From Macrolepiota albuminosa (Eukaryota; Basidiomycota; Agaricomycetes; Agaricales; Agaricaceae), in NCBI GenBank assembly GCA_027475525.1, contig JAMWFC010000102.1, forward strand, positions 310,001-374,000: a stretch of 64,000 bases of DNA, read 5' to 3'. Positions 1-14,384 of this stretch are shown here, piece after piece. Each line of letters opens with the position of its first letter. Position 1 is the first letter of the stretch. Below the pieces are notes generated by a model. The model worked only from the letters and a program-made list of their open reading frames with translations, was not told the DNA's origin and ran no database searches. Position numbers and translations under genes: made by a program.

Positions 1-420
1 GAGAACAGTTTGCCAGTTTTGCAGCCTAAATGACGCGTCGAAATGTGCTTGTTTGTCGAAAGGCAAGGGCACTTACGACACCTTCCTATCGTAAGAGACA
101 GTGTAGAGCAGGCGTTGCATGATACGAGGCAGAATAACGCTTGTTCCGTAGATCAAGTCCTCCTCAATTGTCTCATAAAGTTTGAGCTTCCTCCATAGTC
201 ATAAGCTGGATTGAAGGATACATACATTGAGCGAGACATCATTCATAGCAAACAGGTGGTTGAAAGTGAAGAAGAATTGTGAAAATGCTGCCCATTTCCA
301 GTTCGTGCGAAGTTGTCTAACGGGATCATGTTCGGAGGCCTCTTTCAGGATAGATGGATCTGGCGGCGAATCAACCCGTTGCTGGGCGCGAGCGGAAGCC
401 CGAGGAGGCATCACGAGCAA
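1..420 (-). CDS. DDT-domain-like chromatin protein, N-terminal part (runs off the left edge)
   Basis: Three exons can be read on the minus strand: 420 to 226, 186 to 77, and 25 to 1, separated by introns of 39 and 51 nt. The likely start is the Met at 411 (MPPRAS) or the one at 420. The product has a disordered Ser/Pro start, then a helical stretch with WKWAAFSQFFFTF and HLFAMNDVSLN, then EEDLIYGTSVILPRIMQRLL and, across the second intron, SLQNWQTVL. The spacing of aromatic and leucine residues resembles the DDT domain of chromatin-remodelling cofactors. The frame stays open across both splice joins, which supports a real gene. The first intron has a weak acceptor (GAAG). The name is inferred from the pattern only, and the rest of the gene lies outside the window. 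Confidence 0.55.
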
Positions 421-1279
421 ACACGGTCAGCGGAGGGCTATGTCTTGTCCCCGTAGGCTACAGTGAGGTCGAGCAGATAGTTCCGCAGACGCCGTGAGCA
501 ACGACGAGGAGGAGAAATAGGGAGCAAGCAGGACGATTAGAACGGCGAGCCCGACTGTTTTCGTTTGGAATCAAGTGTGCCACCGATTCACAACATAAGC
601 TTATGTAAGCTACCCATTCTCCCTGACAAGACTTAGCGCTTCAGCGCTTCAGCTTCCACCCTCAGACCTTCATTACCCAGTCCTCTCTCCTAAGAATGAC
701 TTCATATGCATATGTATCGGCTTTTCTGCTATGATATCATTTTCTTGATTTACTGAGCCCATATCGCTGATACTTAACCTTCAATGTACTTGGTCTGGAA
801 GGGCAATACGATGGAAGATTACATAGTTCTCGGGGCTGAAGGAACGTGTTCTGAATAAACAATCGCTATTTCCGAGACTAGTACTGATAAGCGAGTTGCT
901 CAACGTCCAATAACTTTTTCGCCAAAACGGAGATAAAGACGCAAGTCACTTGTTATTTTTTTTGTCGACCTTAGTGATATGCAGGTTCATTAGTTTGTAG
1001 GTGAGGTTACGTTGAACTGTCGTCATGTCAAATCAACCTCATAGGCTCGGGGTCAAGTAATTCATGAATACAGGCATTCCCGATCAAGTGATGTGTAGAG
1101 AAACGATACCGAGAGTTTTTGCCGCCACTTTCCAAATAGCGTCTGTTCATTCCATAGCAAGCTTCCGGGGCTGCCAGGGCTAGAAGAATATTTTACAGTA
1201 CGTGAAACTCGCCAAAAAAACAAGACGATACTCCAGAGAAGGAGCGGTAGAGCTTTTTGTGACTTTGATCATAGTTGTG
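421..1279. other. Gene-free stretch
   Basis: Upstream region of the DDT-like gene. Short open frames occur on both strands but none has splice-consistent continuation or a recognisable motif. I see no repeat with clear ends here. Confidence 0.4.
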
Positions 1280-1470
1280 TACTGATCTCCGAAATGTACG
1301 AGGGGTATGTGCTTCCTTGAGCCATGAACGTTTCTTAGGCACAGCCATCGAGAATGTCAAGATTTTTCTCTGAGATAGGTGAGGCATTCTTGAATTACCA
1401 AGTTGTCAAGTCAAAGGCTGCCTATCATTGTGGCAGCGATGCTTGGTATGTCTCTAGTTCGTAATAGATA
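1280..1470 (+). pseudogene. Decayed SAM methyltransferase fragment
   Basis: The bases from about 1290 to 1460 align with the start of the intact methyltransferase at 3042-3230. Both have a GAAATG start of the block, the GAGATAGG before the first intron, and the TGTGGCAGC/TGTGGTAGT (Cys-Gly-Ser) block followed by a GTATGT donor. In this copy the frame is interrupted by stops and the first donor is altered to TGAG. It is a relic of a second copy in direct orientation. The 3' half of the domain is not recognisable downstream. Confidence 0.5.
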
Positions 1471-1647
1471 ATTATACTTCTGGCGTTCTGTTAAGGATAA
1501 GCTAAGTTGGGGATATATATCTGAGGCCTTTTCCAACGATCGTTACCTTCAAACATTCACCCCTGCAATTAGACGTCTTTGAATCAGAAAATCACACGGG
1601 CTTTGTCTTTGTCATAGTCATTTCCTCTCATCCATCAATTGAGTATA

Positions 1648-2204
1648 CTGTACCGGAGTGTATGGTAGAAACTGGAGGAGGTGCGTTACGCTCGCGGTTG
1701 GGGGGGTACCTGAAGAAACCGAGCCTATGTTATGCGTGACAAGTTTGCCCCGGAAAATTCATTATGTCGCGGAGTCATCAGTCGAACCTGAAGAGAGTCA
1801 AGTTTAATTTCTAGGAACAGGTACACAGTTGAACTTTTTCGTTGTCTATTTGAAATGTCTGCAAAGTAGTCCGGTATTCCTCTGGCTTTAGCCTCACGAA
1901 TCAAGCATCTAGAGGTGCAGTCCGATGATGAAACTCACGAGGAATTGGATGACGAGGTTGATGACACAGATATATCTTTGAGCCACATTGTCTACAAGGA
2001 CTCTGGGACTTTCCTAATCAGGGCACAGGTAAGTTTTGTACACAATCGACTTCTGTCATCGAAGGAGAGGATGGGAATTTGCATGCTCGCAGAGCCGAGG
2101 AGAACATCGAAACCAGAGCTCTGTTATGCGTTACGTTGCTCTGAATAAGAAACTTTTTTAGATTGTGTTATGCGTTACGGTTTCTACCATTCACTCCGGT
2201 ACAG
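1648..2204. mobile_element. Short non-autonomous DNA transposon (MITE-like) with TA target duplication
   Basis: The ends CTGTACCGGAGTG...CACTCCGGTACAG are inverted repeats of about 25 bp with one mismatch (1648-1672 against 2180-2204). TA flanks both sides (1646-1647 and 2205-2206), as in Tc1/mariner-type insertion. Near both ends the motif TGCGTTACG or close variants recurs. No transposase is present. A 78-codon open frame (1915-2148) lies inside, with a GTAAGT donor after RAQ; it could be a captured exon but is unsupported. Confidence 0.6.
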
Positions 2205-2763
2205 TACGCGATTACTTATCTCTAGCTCACCAATCGGAAGCAGGAACGTCAGATCTCTTTTAAAGCATGGACACGTAGAAGAACCGGAACTTCAATAGCA
2301 CACCGCTAACTTTGCCTTTACATATATCGCATGGAAAACCACAGTGAGTGGAAAATCTAATCTTTTACCAAAGGTGGTCTTGTAATAGAACTTGCATCCG
2401 ATCATTGACGCGACGCTCGTTCGTTGTCAGAGTCTCGTACCTATATTTACGCGATATTGTAGCCTCTCTTCTATCTAGTTCTCCACAACTTTTCTCCAAT
2501 ACGAAAGCAATTATATCAACATAAAGAGACTTCTGATTGGGCTCGCTTATTGACGTCATTTTCATGTCATGATCACGGGCTCATATTTGAATAAGTATAT
2601 GAATTGTCATCTGAAGACAACGGATTCGTAGACTCATCCGAACGGAAGTTCGCAATAGTGGGAAGAGGACAACTCGAACACGGTTACATATCAAGTTGTG
2701 ATTCATAACCCCCTTAACCAATTCAATCGAATTCACACGTTGGAGAATTCATTTGTGAAACAA

Positions 2764-3003
2764 TCACGGTGTTATCCCCAGGTATCTCAAGTTTCTCACC
2801 GAATACGTTATAAAGAGAGTGCTTCTAGCTGTCCGGACACCGTTTTGCAATGACGTCCGTCCACGAAACACAAGAATTCCACGATACAACTCAGCCGTAT
2901 TACTCGCTAGTGAGTCAAAAAAAACTATTTTGTGACGTGCGAAGTTCACATCAAGTAGAACGATGTTCCAGAATGGGAGCGGTAAAACTACTACTGTCCT
3001 CAA
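2764..3003 (-). pseudogene. Possible Ulp1-type cysteine protease remnant
   Basis: The minus-strand frame contains WNIVLLDVNFARHKIVFFDSL, which resembles the segment after the catalytic His in Ulp1/SENP-like proteases (W-x-x-x-x-x-D-x-x-x-x-x-I-x-x-x-D-S-L). Such proteases are common cargo of fungal DNA transposons. No catalytic Cys region or His is visible, and flanking frames do not extend it, so it would be a small decayed piece. The call rests on one motif. Confidence 0.25.
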
Positions 3004-3041
3004 TTGGAGCCGTGCTTGTTGAAATGGTTTTCAAACTTTAG

Positions 3042-4072
3042 GTTAGACGAAATGCACAGAGGGATAGACGCTTATCTGGGTCACAAGCTTTCATTAAGTC
3101 CAGCTGTCCAGAACGTTAAGAAAATACTTGAGATAGGGTAAGGTATCTTTCAGTTGTAAGTTATATGTGCTTACCAAACCTGCTTGTAGATGTGGTAGTG
3201 GCGCCTGGTATGTCCTAGTTTGTAGTAGTGTCTGTGCTTCTCAACCTTCTATACAGGGCCATCCAAGCTGCGCAGACATACCCTGAAGCTATTGTGACTG
3301 CAATTGACGTATCACCCTTACCCCCACGGCCGCTACCTTCGAATATGCAATTCCTACAACTCGATATCATGGAGCCATTACCATTTGAGCCGGGATGTTT
3401 TGATATTATTCATGCACGCTTTGTTTTTGTGCATGTACGCCCCCTTTCTTCTGACGTCAACTAATAGGTCATTAATTCCTCCTTTTTAGCTCCCAAGATG
3501 GAAACAGGTAATTGAGAACGTCATATCTCTTCTCAAACCTCAAGGATGGCTCTGGATTGAAGATGTAGATTTATATTTCTACGATGATGGTCCACAAGGC
3601 TTAGGGCCATCTTTGAAGTTGTTCAACGACTTCTACCTCTCATTTTCGAGCTCTAGAGATGTTGATCCATTCTTTGGAACGTCTCTCGAACCAGTTTTAA
3701 AAGAATTAGGAAGTTTTTTGTAAGTTTCTTCCAATTACCACTAAATGCGTTCAATCTCGTTGATTCTCAAACAAGAGAAGTTAACCATGTTGAAATCAAA
3801 TGTGAAACAAATGGAAGAGACAGTGGTAGGACACTATATTGTTATACAGTGCTCAATTGAAGATTAAGAACTCCAATCATTCAGGTACCAGTCACCAGTC
3901 AATAGGCCAAGTGGTCTGGACATCTTTGCGCCGCTCTTTGGCTAGCAGTAAACTGATGTATAATGCTGCTGGTATGACTTCTGGGTTGAAAGAAGGAATG
4001 TACCGAGAAGCAGAAGATCCCTTACGGAGTGTTTACTTGAAGTTACACATGACATGGGCACAAAAAAAATAG
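3042..4072 (+). CDS. Class I SAM-dependent methyltransferase (5' end not resolved)
   Basis: Six exons read in frame: 3042-3137, 3190-3207, 3257-3434, 3490-3719, 3776-3825 and 3885-4072, all with GT-AG introns of about 50-60 nt. Motif I is ILEIGCGSGAWAIQAA, split by two introns around an 18-nt micro-exon. Then come AIDVSPLPPRPLP, FDIIHARFVFVH and LLKPQGWLWIEDVDL, the usual order of a Rossmann-fold methyltransferase, and the chain ends MTWAQKK. Agaricomycetes have many such enzymes of unknown substrate. The first exon or exons upstream of 3042 could not be identified; the region between holds a MITE and a protease-like remnant, so the gene may have lost its original start. Confidence 0.7.
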
Positions 4073-5213
4073 GCTGTGTCATTATTACCTATCCGTCCAC
4101 AGTTTGACTCGTCATGGCTTGAATACGACCTAATCTCTTCGTTCATGATGTACTTGTATGCCAGCCAGTTTGTGTTGAGCTTTTATTGTGGCATTGAAAC
4201 AGGAACTTTTACAGGAAGTTAATTCTTGGCGGACACAAGGACAATCTTCAGCCTCTTTGATGAAAGAGCGTAACAAGAGGGCTAGGACCCAACCACAGGG
4301 AAATGCATCTATGTGTGAAGTGCAGGACTCAAGCTTGTTATTGCTAACCAATACCCACCTGAATCCTTTTTATAGGGCATATTAGTTCATCATGCTTTTT
4401 TTAGACTTCCAGACTACTTGAGTGTGCATGATTTAAGACCAATGTTAGGGAAAAAACGAGGAATGAAACAGGGGTCTCCTAATGCAGTTTAATTAGACAA
4501 GATTAGTTGTGCACAGCCACCAGCACAGCCACTAGAATTAGATTACCCTCCCATCAAGATTAGATCCACACTGCTGAGCACAAAAATCTCTGGGATGTAT
4601 TATATATTAACTGTATTTCCTTAAGAAAAGTGAAAAAGGAAATCTGTTATACACTTTCCAACATGTCAATTCTTAATGGAAAAAGCCTTTGAACAAAGGA
4701 ATTTTCTCTTTTTCTGTAGTAAAAAGCTGGCTAAGAAACATATGACAGGTTTTTGAACTCTTTTCCATCAGAAAAAATTCTAGCTTCAACAATGAGCTTT
4801 TGATTCCTCTTTACCAGAGAAAAAGAATAAATTTTTCAAAGAGAAATTCAAAAAGAAATACATGATGACTTTCAATGTTTGTTGAGAAGCTCAATATAAT
4901 TTCTGTTTGAGCATGCAATTACATTCTTTAAAGATTTTCATGCTTTTTCTGCCCACATGATGATAAAAAATATGATTTTTATTTCAGAAACAGTCTAGGG
5001 AAAGGTAGAAATTTTCCAAACTCTTGCAACAAGAGATTACTTGTATAAAAAAAACATGGAAGTAGCGTGATAACTTTCCTTGTCCTTTTCCCAGAGGAAA
5101 CGGGTTCTACTGCCAGCAGTGAATATTACGATGGAGCGCTGGTACGAAGTTCGTGTCCTTGGCGTAGGCTGGGACAAGGAGATTGATGGAATAGACAGCA
5201 GATAAAAAATATT
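4073..5213. other. AT-rich gene-free stretch
   Basis: From about 4400 the sequence becomes AT-rich with many A and T runs. No frame has support and no clear terminal repeats are seen. The composition resembles the non-coding Helitron segments later in the window, but I could not align it to them. Confidence 0.4.
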
Positions 5214-5314
5214 TGCCCTCTGCAAGGCTCGAACTTGCGACCTCAGGATTACACGAGACATCTCGTGTCATATTGCTATGAGACCTGCGCTCTAGCCAAC
5301 TGAGCCAAGAAGGC
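5214..5314 (-). tRNA. tRNA-Met (CAT), elongator type, with a 27-nt intron
   Basis: The minus strand folds into a full cloverleaf. The acceptor stem GCCTTCT pairs with AGAGGGC, followed by discriminator A. The D arm is GCTC...GAGC and the T arm GCAAG TTCGAGC CTTGC. The anticodon loop CTCATAA is interrupted after the base 3' of the anticodon CAT by a 27-nt insertion, the canonical site of nuclear tRNA introns. The anticodon stem CAGG/CCTG pairs. The mature length is 74 nt without CCA. Confidence 0.9.
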
Positions 5315-5421
5315 ATTACGACAGTGTTGCTGCACAAAACCTACAAGGGACGAAGCCCGGAAAATTCCGCTGTGTCAGGGACTGACAAATTGCAGTGGAC
5401 GAAATTTCAAGCACATCACAA

Positions 5422-7237
5422 ATGCGTACGGTCACCTTTGAAATTTATGCCCGCTTATTCACTAATTCTTTTCCCATGCAGCTCCAAAGAAAGCAAAGAA
5501 AATCACCTTGAACGAGTTCCTCGGGGACAGTGGTGAGTATTTGATCGTGTGCTTGTGCCCAGCACTAAGCCCGGGGTTTTTGTCTACAGCGCTGGGCTCA
5601 TGGGCGGACGAGATGGACTCGCTTCCCAATGCTCGTAGGTGGCAATGATTTGCATTTGGGTCTCAGTCTCAAAACAAGCAATAGCCGCCCCACGTAATGA
5701 GGACGATCAAGGACGTCCTGGTGATCGTCACGGCCGACGGGACGACTACCTGTCCACCCGACGTGAGCTTATCTTAGTTTTCAATAACTTTACTTCTTGA
5801 CACGCCTCTAGCCGATAGAGCTGCTGCCCCGCCTAGGGATGATATCCCACTCCCCACAAATCCTCCTTATACCGCCTTCGTTGGCAATCTTGCATTCGAT
5901 CTTACTGAATCCGAGCTAGAGGAGTTCTTTGCTCCTTTGAAAGTGGGCCTCTTTCTCTATACACTCCTTGCCCGTATCTGACGTGGCACAGGCAAAGTCT
6001 GTGAAAATTATCAGGGATCGTGAAGATAAACCCAAGGGCTTCGGCTATGTAGAATTTGAAGATCTGGATGGATTAAAAGAAGCAATTTCCAAAAGCGGCT
6101 CGGTGAGTAGGCCTCGATGCGACTGTCCTCAACACCTTATGTGTTCTACAGACTTTCTCTGGCAGAACCATTCGAGTCAGCGTTGCGGAACCTCGTGAGC
6201 ACCTTGTACAAGTACAATTGCCCCGCCATGTCTTATTTGTTTCTAGCCAAAGAACGCAGTGGATTCGGAGATCGTGGTGGCGGAGGTGGCGTTGAGGATG
6301 ACTCCAAATTTGACAGTCCTTGGAGACGTGATGGCCCGCTCCCGGATCTCCCTCGCGACTCTCGCCGTCGCTATGATGGAGCTTCGCCTGGAGACCGTGA
6401 GCGTCTTCCGAGTGTAGCTGAGGGTGCCAGTGAATGGCGCTCTAACCGTCCTTCTCGACCCGCCGTCTCTGAAGATCTGCCTCCTAGACGCCGATCCGGA
6501 TTTTCAACACCAGAAGGCCAGCCTGGTCCTGCCGATCAAGCTGAAACATGGATTAGAGGCAGCAAGTTTGCGCCAGCACCCAATACTTCAGAAGAGAGGT
6601 TTGGAAGTCTCCGTGGTAAAGGAGACATGGGTCCACCGAAAGATTTGCCTGCGGATGAGGCTGACTGGAGAGCTCGAAAGTCTAGTATCTCACGTATGAT
6701 CTCTATGCTTCCGACTGAAAAAATGCTAATGTCTTCTCAGCGGCTAGCTCAACGCCGCCTACTCCTCAGTTGAGCCGCAGAAAACTTGAGCTCCTTCCTC
6801 GATCCGGCACGCCTTCCGCTGCTCAGACTCCACTTTCTTCCCCCAAAATGGGACCAACTCCCAGCTCTTCCAATGCTCGTGCTAGTCCTTTTGGCGCCGC
6901 ACGCCCGGTGGACGTCGCCAATAAAGATAAAGAGATTACTGAACGCTTGGAAAAGGAACGGGAGACTGTCAAAGATCGTATCTCCATGTCTCGCACGAAT
7001 TCGCGCCAGGCCTCTGAAAGGACGCCGCTTACTGGTACCCGTACCCCGCCCAGTGCAAGTGCTAATAATGCTGGCTCTGCAAATATGGCATCACCGAAAA
7101 CCGCACTCAGGTCATTAGCCCCGACTGTGAGGCCAACACTCAGCTTTGCAAACGCTGCGGCTGCTAAGAGAGAAGAAGTTCAGACCAAGGAGGAGAAGGA
7201 CGAAGTCGGTAAAATCGCCGAGGTCGTAGAGGTTTAG
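5422..7237 (+). CDS. Translation initiation factor eIF4B (Tif3/Sce3 type)
   Basis: Nine exons join in frame to about 470 residues: 5422-5425, 5482-5532, 5590-5634, 5679-5762, 5812-5942, 5992-6102, 6152-6194, 6247-6693 and 6741-7237. The first exon is only ATG plus one base and gives MPPKKAKKITLNEF. This is followed by ALGSWADEMDSLP, typical of fungal eIF4B. An RRM spans about residues 85-160 with RNP2 AFVGNLAFDL, RNP1 KGFGYVEF and an end at TIRVSVAEP. The C-terminal half is Arg/Gly/Asp/Ser/Pro-rich with RRRYD and WR-containing segments, then a charged helix. eIF4B stimulates eIF4A helicase and mRNA recruitment in the cytoplasm. The tRNA gene lies 107 bp upstream on the other strand. Confidence 0.88.
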
Positions 7238-7447
7238 CTGTTCTTTTAATCATTCTACGCTTAACGCGAGAAGTTCATTCGCAAGGATGCAATCAGGTTC
7301 TCTTCGAGTTCCCTGAACTTTGGACGTTTAACCTCTGAGTGTTTTTCATGCATGGGGCGGTAGGTCAAATTTAGATGTTATCATTCAATCATCTGTGTGA
7401 CAACCTTTCTTCGCCCAACGTCAACCGAAAACAGATCAGGCCAGCCC

Positions 7448-7612
7448 CTGTGGAAATTTCTCTGTGCTAATTGGTCTTCGTATCATACCGGAAAGGCCCC
7501 AGAAGTGGGCGATACCTGTTTTTTGAGGCCTATCAGGCAAGATGTGACGAAGAGATCTTCTACAGTGATGATGAATGAATATGAATACAATCTTTTTGAC
7601 AAATCGAAGTAG
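7448..7612 (+). pseudogene. 3' fragment of a kinase-like gene (fragment E)
   Basis: The bases from TGGAAATTTCTC to the stop encode the C-terminal 50 or so residues of the kinase-like family. They are closest to copy C (19701-20851), sharing KFLCANW, KAPEVGDT and the YEYN...DKSK end, with a 1-nt insertion in the TGTTTTTTGAGG run. Nothing of the catalytic domain remains. It lies just after eIF4B and upstream of copy A, mirroring the order C then B on the minus strand. Confidence 0.7.
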
Positions 7613-8465
7613 TTAGAAATATGAACGTTGTTCCTTACTCCAGGTAGTGCTATGAAACGAGCTAAGTCGCGCGGCGCCGCATGCCTACATGATTTGAGTT
7701 CGGAAAAGCATAGCCTCTATTATCTTTCGCTATTATGGGTCAAGTGAGAACCTGTTGCAGACTGGCATAAAACGTGCTTGTGAACCAATTTTACAATTTT
7801 TCCTGACAATGTCTGTCCTACCTATTCGAATCCTTGTCAATCTGAGAGACGTCACCCTTCGTTAGAGGATACAGTGTAATAACTTTTCCTTTTTGTTCTT
7901 TCTATTCAACGTGCACGAGCATGTGGAAACTATTCTGCACGGCATATCAACAGGTAATCTTAGCTACGAGAGCTATGAGAGTCCTCGCCACCCCGCATAT
8001 GTGGAGAATGAGCGGCCTGGTGTGTCCCGGTGCTATTTTCGGCTATCCTCCCCTGTTAGGTCCTGAGGTGGTAACATTGTTCACGTTCTGGTGCAGGGTA
8101 CGACAAAGCTCGCAGCATGATCGAGGCAAGCATCTGTAGAGGTCAGTAGTTGGTCGAGGGAGTGCCCATGGCCATTAGTAGAAATGATGTAATGTATAAT
8201 TAGTGAGCTGTAAGGCAATGCGCATGATGTGGATGTGGCATAATGCGGGCAGACGAGGTAATCTTTGGGAGGGAGCTATCTATCGTGCACCTGGAGTGGA
8301 ACCAGGGGGAGTTCTTCCACCCGACTTCTGACTGGGGATCAGGCCTCAGGCCTCAGGTGCAACACTGATATCTTGGACTATACTGTGATTTATTTGTCCT
8401 GCTTTGGTTATGTAAATCTAGCACATGGAGTATAAACAGACACGAAACAATAGCCACTTTAGTCG
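7613..8465 (+). promoter_or_regulatory. Duplicated intergenic region and promoter of kinase-like gene A
   Basis: This block aligns with the reverse complement of the region between copies B and C (about 18850-19700). Just upstream of gene A it keeps TATAAA (about 8431) and a TTGTCCTGCTTTGGTTATGTAA block. The latter matches, on the gene-proximal side of copies B and D, a TTACGTAACCAAA..AGGAC-like motif. The palindromic TTACGTAA core in other copies looks like a bZIP-type site. No gene is seen. Confidence 0.5.
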
Positions 8466-9584
8466 ATGTCCCTCTCACTCAAATTCTCTTCCAATGCCCC
8501 ATCACCATTCCCAAATGGCGTAGCTTCTAACGAGGTTACTTTCCATCAAAGCAGCTCCGTCAAGCTCATGCAACCAGGCGTTGTTGCCATCATTGATGTG
8601 ACTGAAAGCATCCACGGATACTTCCAGTACGATGACGATGAATATCATTTCATGGGAAGGATCGTGCTGCCCAATGAGCCTTCCCCTCATGACGTTATCA
8701 TCAAGATACTCTGGGGTAGCGATAGAGAGTCTTATCCTGAAACATTCCAGAATTACAAACAAGAAGCAAAATTATATCAAGACCACTTATGCAGAAACGA
8801 ATCCCTCTATGGAAAAGGAGTCCCAAGAAACTATGGATTGTATGAAACCAAGCTCTATTGGAAATTATATGACCTATTTGTCGATTGTGCTTGTATGGTA
8901 TATCAATACCCTGGTTCAAGCAAAAACCTGCAATGGTCGACCGGTAGTGGCCTTTCGGACCTCGGGTAAGTAAATTTCGCTCCCGTCGTTAAAATCTTGA
9001 CGTAACTTATAATTCAAGTGTTCAGGCTGTCAAGCTTTTACTGGAAATGCATAAGGGCGGCATTAGACACAATGATCTCAGTCTTGATAGAAATATCACA
9101 TGCCTCGATGATAAACCGTTCTTCGTGGATTTTTCTCAAGCACGCTACCATAATTGCCCAGAGAAGGAATTCGAGTACCCTGCTCGCCTCTTTGATGTGA
9201 ACGAAAAAACCTTGAGGTGCGGTGAATTATGTGATTTCCTCGCAGAATTGCGGTACCACGTGGCACCTAGTAAGTCTCGTTTGAAGTTTGCCGTGCACAA
9301 CTAGCTGACACTTGGAAGTTAAATTCCATTGGTATGGATATGATGTAAAGTATCGTCGAGTGGAATCTCTTGATGGCATCTTTCAACACAAACGAAGGTC
9401 GACTTTTGCTAGGAGAGCCACAGTTGAGCAACAGTGGGAATATGCGGTGAATGTGTGGAAATTTCTCTGCTCTAATTGGTCTTCATATCATACCGGGAAG
9501 GCCCCAGAAGTGGGCGATACGTCTTTTGAGGCCTATCGGGCAAGATCAAATACGAATATTGCCTTGTTGACGACGGGAGAGTAG
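8466..9584 (+). CDS. Divergent protein-kinase-like protein, copy A
   Basis: Exons 8466-8965, 9019-9269 and 9319-9584 give 338 residues. Visible kinase elements, in order: VIIKILW (beta-3 Lys), YKQEAKLYQDHL (alpha-C Glu), a hinge-like CMVYQYP, the catalytic loop GIRHNDLSLDRNI (HxD and Asn) and FFVDFSQA in place of DFG. There is no Gly-rich loop of classical form. All catalytic residues appear present. The C-terminal exon carries EQQWEYAVNVWKF and KAPEVGDTSFEAYRA, shared by every copy. The family is agaricomycete-like and its substrate is unknown. The second intron's acceptor is the AAG at 9316-9318; the earlier TAG at 9302-9304 would bring an early stop. Confidence 0.72.
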
Positions 9585-10059
9585 TTAGAAATATGAAGTG
9601 ACCTAACTTGCGGCGTTGCATGCGTGCATGATTTGAGTTCGGCAAACCATGGCTTCTACTATCTTTTGATACTATGGATCAAGCGAGAACCTGTGGCCGA
9701 CTGGCATAAAAAAACCAATGTTCTTACTCAAGTTTTCTGACAATGTTCGTCCTCTCCATTCAAACGCTGAAAATCCGAGAGACGTCATCTTTCATCAGAG
9801 GATATAGTAACCATTCCTTTCGTCTACCGCAATTTTATCCATCATCTAAGTAATAGAGATTGATGCTCCTAGTCCCCTCACCGCCAAACCAAAGTCCTCT
9901 TGCCAGTCTTATCATGATGGACTCATGGTATCTCACCAGAGGATACAGTGTAGAGGTTGAACGTTGAGACCTTTCCCTTTATTAAGTCGCCGTATTAAGC
10001 AGCTCTCGTGAAAACACATTTCATTATAAAATTTCTGGTCTTTGTTGTATGTCTCTTGT
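9585..10059. other. 3' flank of kinase copy A
   Basis: This aligns in inverse orientation with the 3' flank of copy B (about 17340-17724), including the ATGCGTGCATGATTTGAG block and the GAGGATACAGTGTAGAGGTTG block. No coding support. Confidence 0.5.
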
Positions 10060-11156
10060 CTACAACTTGTGAGACTTGTAGCACAGGCAATTATCAGCCA
10101 CAAATGCAGCAATCTCCTGAACCATTCTTTCTGTGCACTCGTGACCAACACCCTCGTACACAATCACTTTCTTCAAACCGTTTGCTCCAACACTCAGCCT
10201 CTGTGTCACGAATTCCTCGCTTGCCGTCCATGGGACGAGGGTATCATCGGCACCTGACAGGACTAAGACTTTCTTCCCGAGGAAAGGGTTTGTTACGCCT
10301 TGGACCAAGGAAGCTGGATCCATTTTTGCCACAAGGTCCTTCAGGTCTTTGGGATAGTACTTCCCCTTTAGGTCGACATCATTTTGCTTTGCGCGGTAAG
10401 CAATGAGTTTGCTGTAATCGGGGCATCCAATAATTGGAATACCAGTAGTGACACGATCATCTGTGAATATATTGAGGGTTTGATACTTTTGTGAACTCGG
10501 ACGCTGTACCTGTGGCAAGACTTATCCAGGTTGCGTGCCCACCAAGGCTAATGCCTGCGACGGCCCATTCCACTATGGGATGAGACCCATCGTCGGGGTA
10601 CAGGATAGACGGGAGGAAATCAATCAAGAGGGAAACGTCTCTCGCAGTACCAGCTGAAGGGATTAGAATCTGAAAATCACTTTTGTAGGCATCAGAAGGT
10701 GAATGACATACTTTGTATGGCATACATATCGACACTGAGAAAATGTTTGAGAAGAAGAAAGGAAAGGGCACTGAACGACTGACGCATGGCGTTCATTATG
10801 TTTCGAGGATGTCTTGTCTTTTGACCAAGCATCATTACTCTTGCGTTCAACGAGCCGTTCACCATGATTCCTTTGGTCCTGTGGAAGATGAAGTTAACGA
10901 TATAAAGCCCTCCTTACATTTAATCGAGCGGGAGGCTCACGAAGGTGATAACGAGGAGGCTGCGAGCCTTGCCTATGTTCTGAGTACGTTCGATCAACGA
11001 TCGCGCGATTGGGTCGACCCTTTCCGCTGAGTCGTACCTCCCATGGAGTAAGAAAAGTACAACAACTTCCTTGCGCTCTGCGATGATTGCCGATGAGGCG
11101 GAATAGACGTTGACTTTGAGCCCCGCGATGACTTGAGTCTCCTTAGCTAGCGGCAT
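10060..11156 (-). CDS. Alpha/beta hydrolase, 292 residues
   Basis: Five exons on the minus strand join in frame: 11156-10941, 10878-10784, 10734-10712, 10653-10510 and 10460-10060. The N-terminus has VVVLFLLHGRYDSAERVDPI (oxyanion HG motif) and LLVITFDQRNHGER. The nucleophile elbow is AGISLGGHAT (G-x-S-x-G), the acid is in LSGADDTLVP and the base in GVGHECTERM. This complete Ser-Asp-His triad in canonical order indicates an active serine hydrolase, probably a cytosolic esterase or peptidase-like enzyme, since no signal peptide is seen. The start MPLAKETQV is chosen over a Met 19 codons upstream because the extra stretch looks non-coding. Confidence 0.78.
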
Positions 11157-11663
11157 GATGGTCAAAAATAGGTTGTTCCTGTGAATATCGCATGAGAGGA
11201 ACAAGCTGTTCAACTAAAGCGTTTGTGGGAAAGCTTATGTGATTTTCCTAAAGGACCATGGAGAACAGATCCTGACAATGAAAGTTGAAGAGATCGATTT
11301 AATCTTACAAAACATTGAAAACAAGCAGAACAAAAGATTGTATTACTAATAAAACGAGTAGAACGAGTAGAACTGAGAATATGATATCAGAATTAACAAG
11401 CTCAACAGAGCATATATGAGAACAAGAAGAGACGGTGAGGCAAAAAAGGGCCGTGAGTCCCGAGCTAGGGAGGGATGATATCGGTCGGTCTCGTGTCTAC
11501 ACGTCTACAAATCTATGTCAAAACAGTCCCTTGCGAGGGTGATGTAAAACGATGCATAGTAACCGAAGATGGTGGCGATGTGTGTCGATGAAAAGAAGCG
11601 ATGAAGGTCGGGTGGCGCAAAAGAACGATATGTAGATGAGAAGGGGCGAAAAGAGGAGTCCAT
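11157..11663. other. Region between the hydrolase and the helicase 3' end
   Basis: It holds the hydrolase promoter and the likely 3' UTR of the helicase. AT-rich at 11200-11420. No further gene seen. Confidence 0.5.

Positions 11664-14384
<2,721 letters not shown>

Noticed and set aside
1915..2148. Acidic ORF (DDETHEELDDEVDDTD) inside the MITE
   Set aside because: Too short and without partner exons. Kept only as a remark under the MITE.
10008..11030. Plus-strand open frames of 105-132 codons
   Set aside because: They are antisense to the hydrolase, whose minus-strand exons carry a full catalytic triad.
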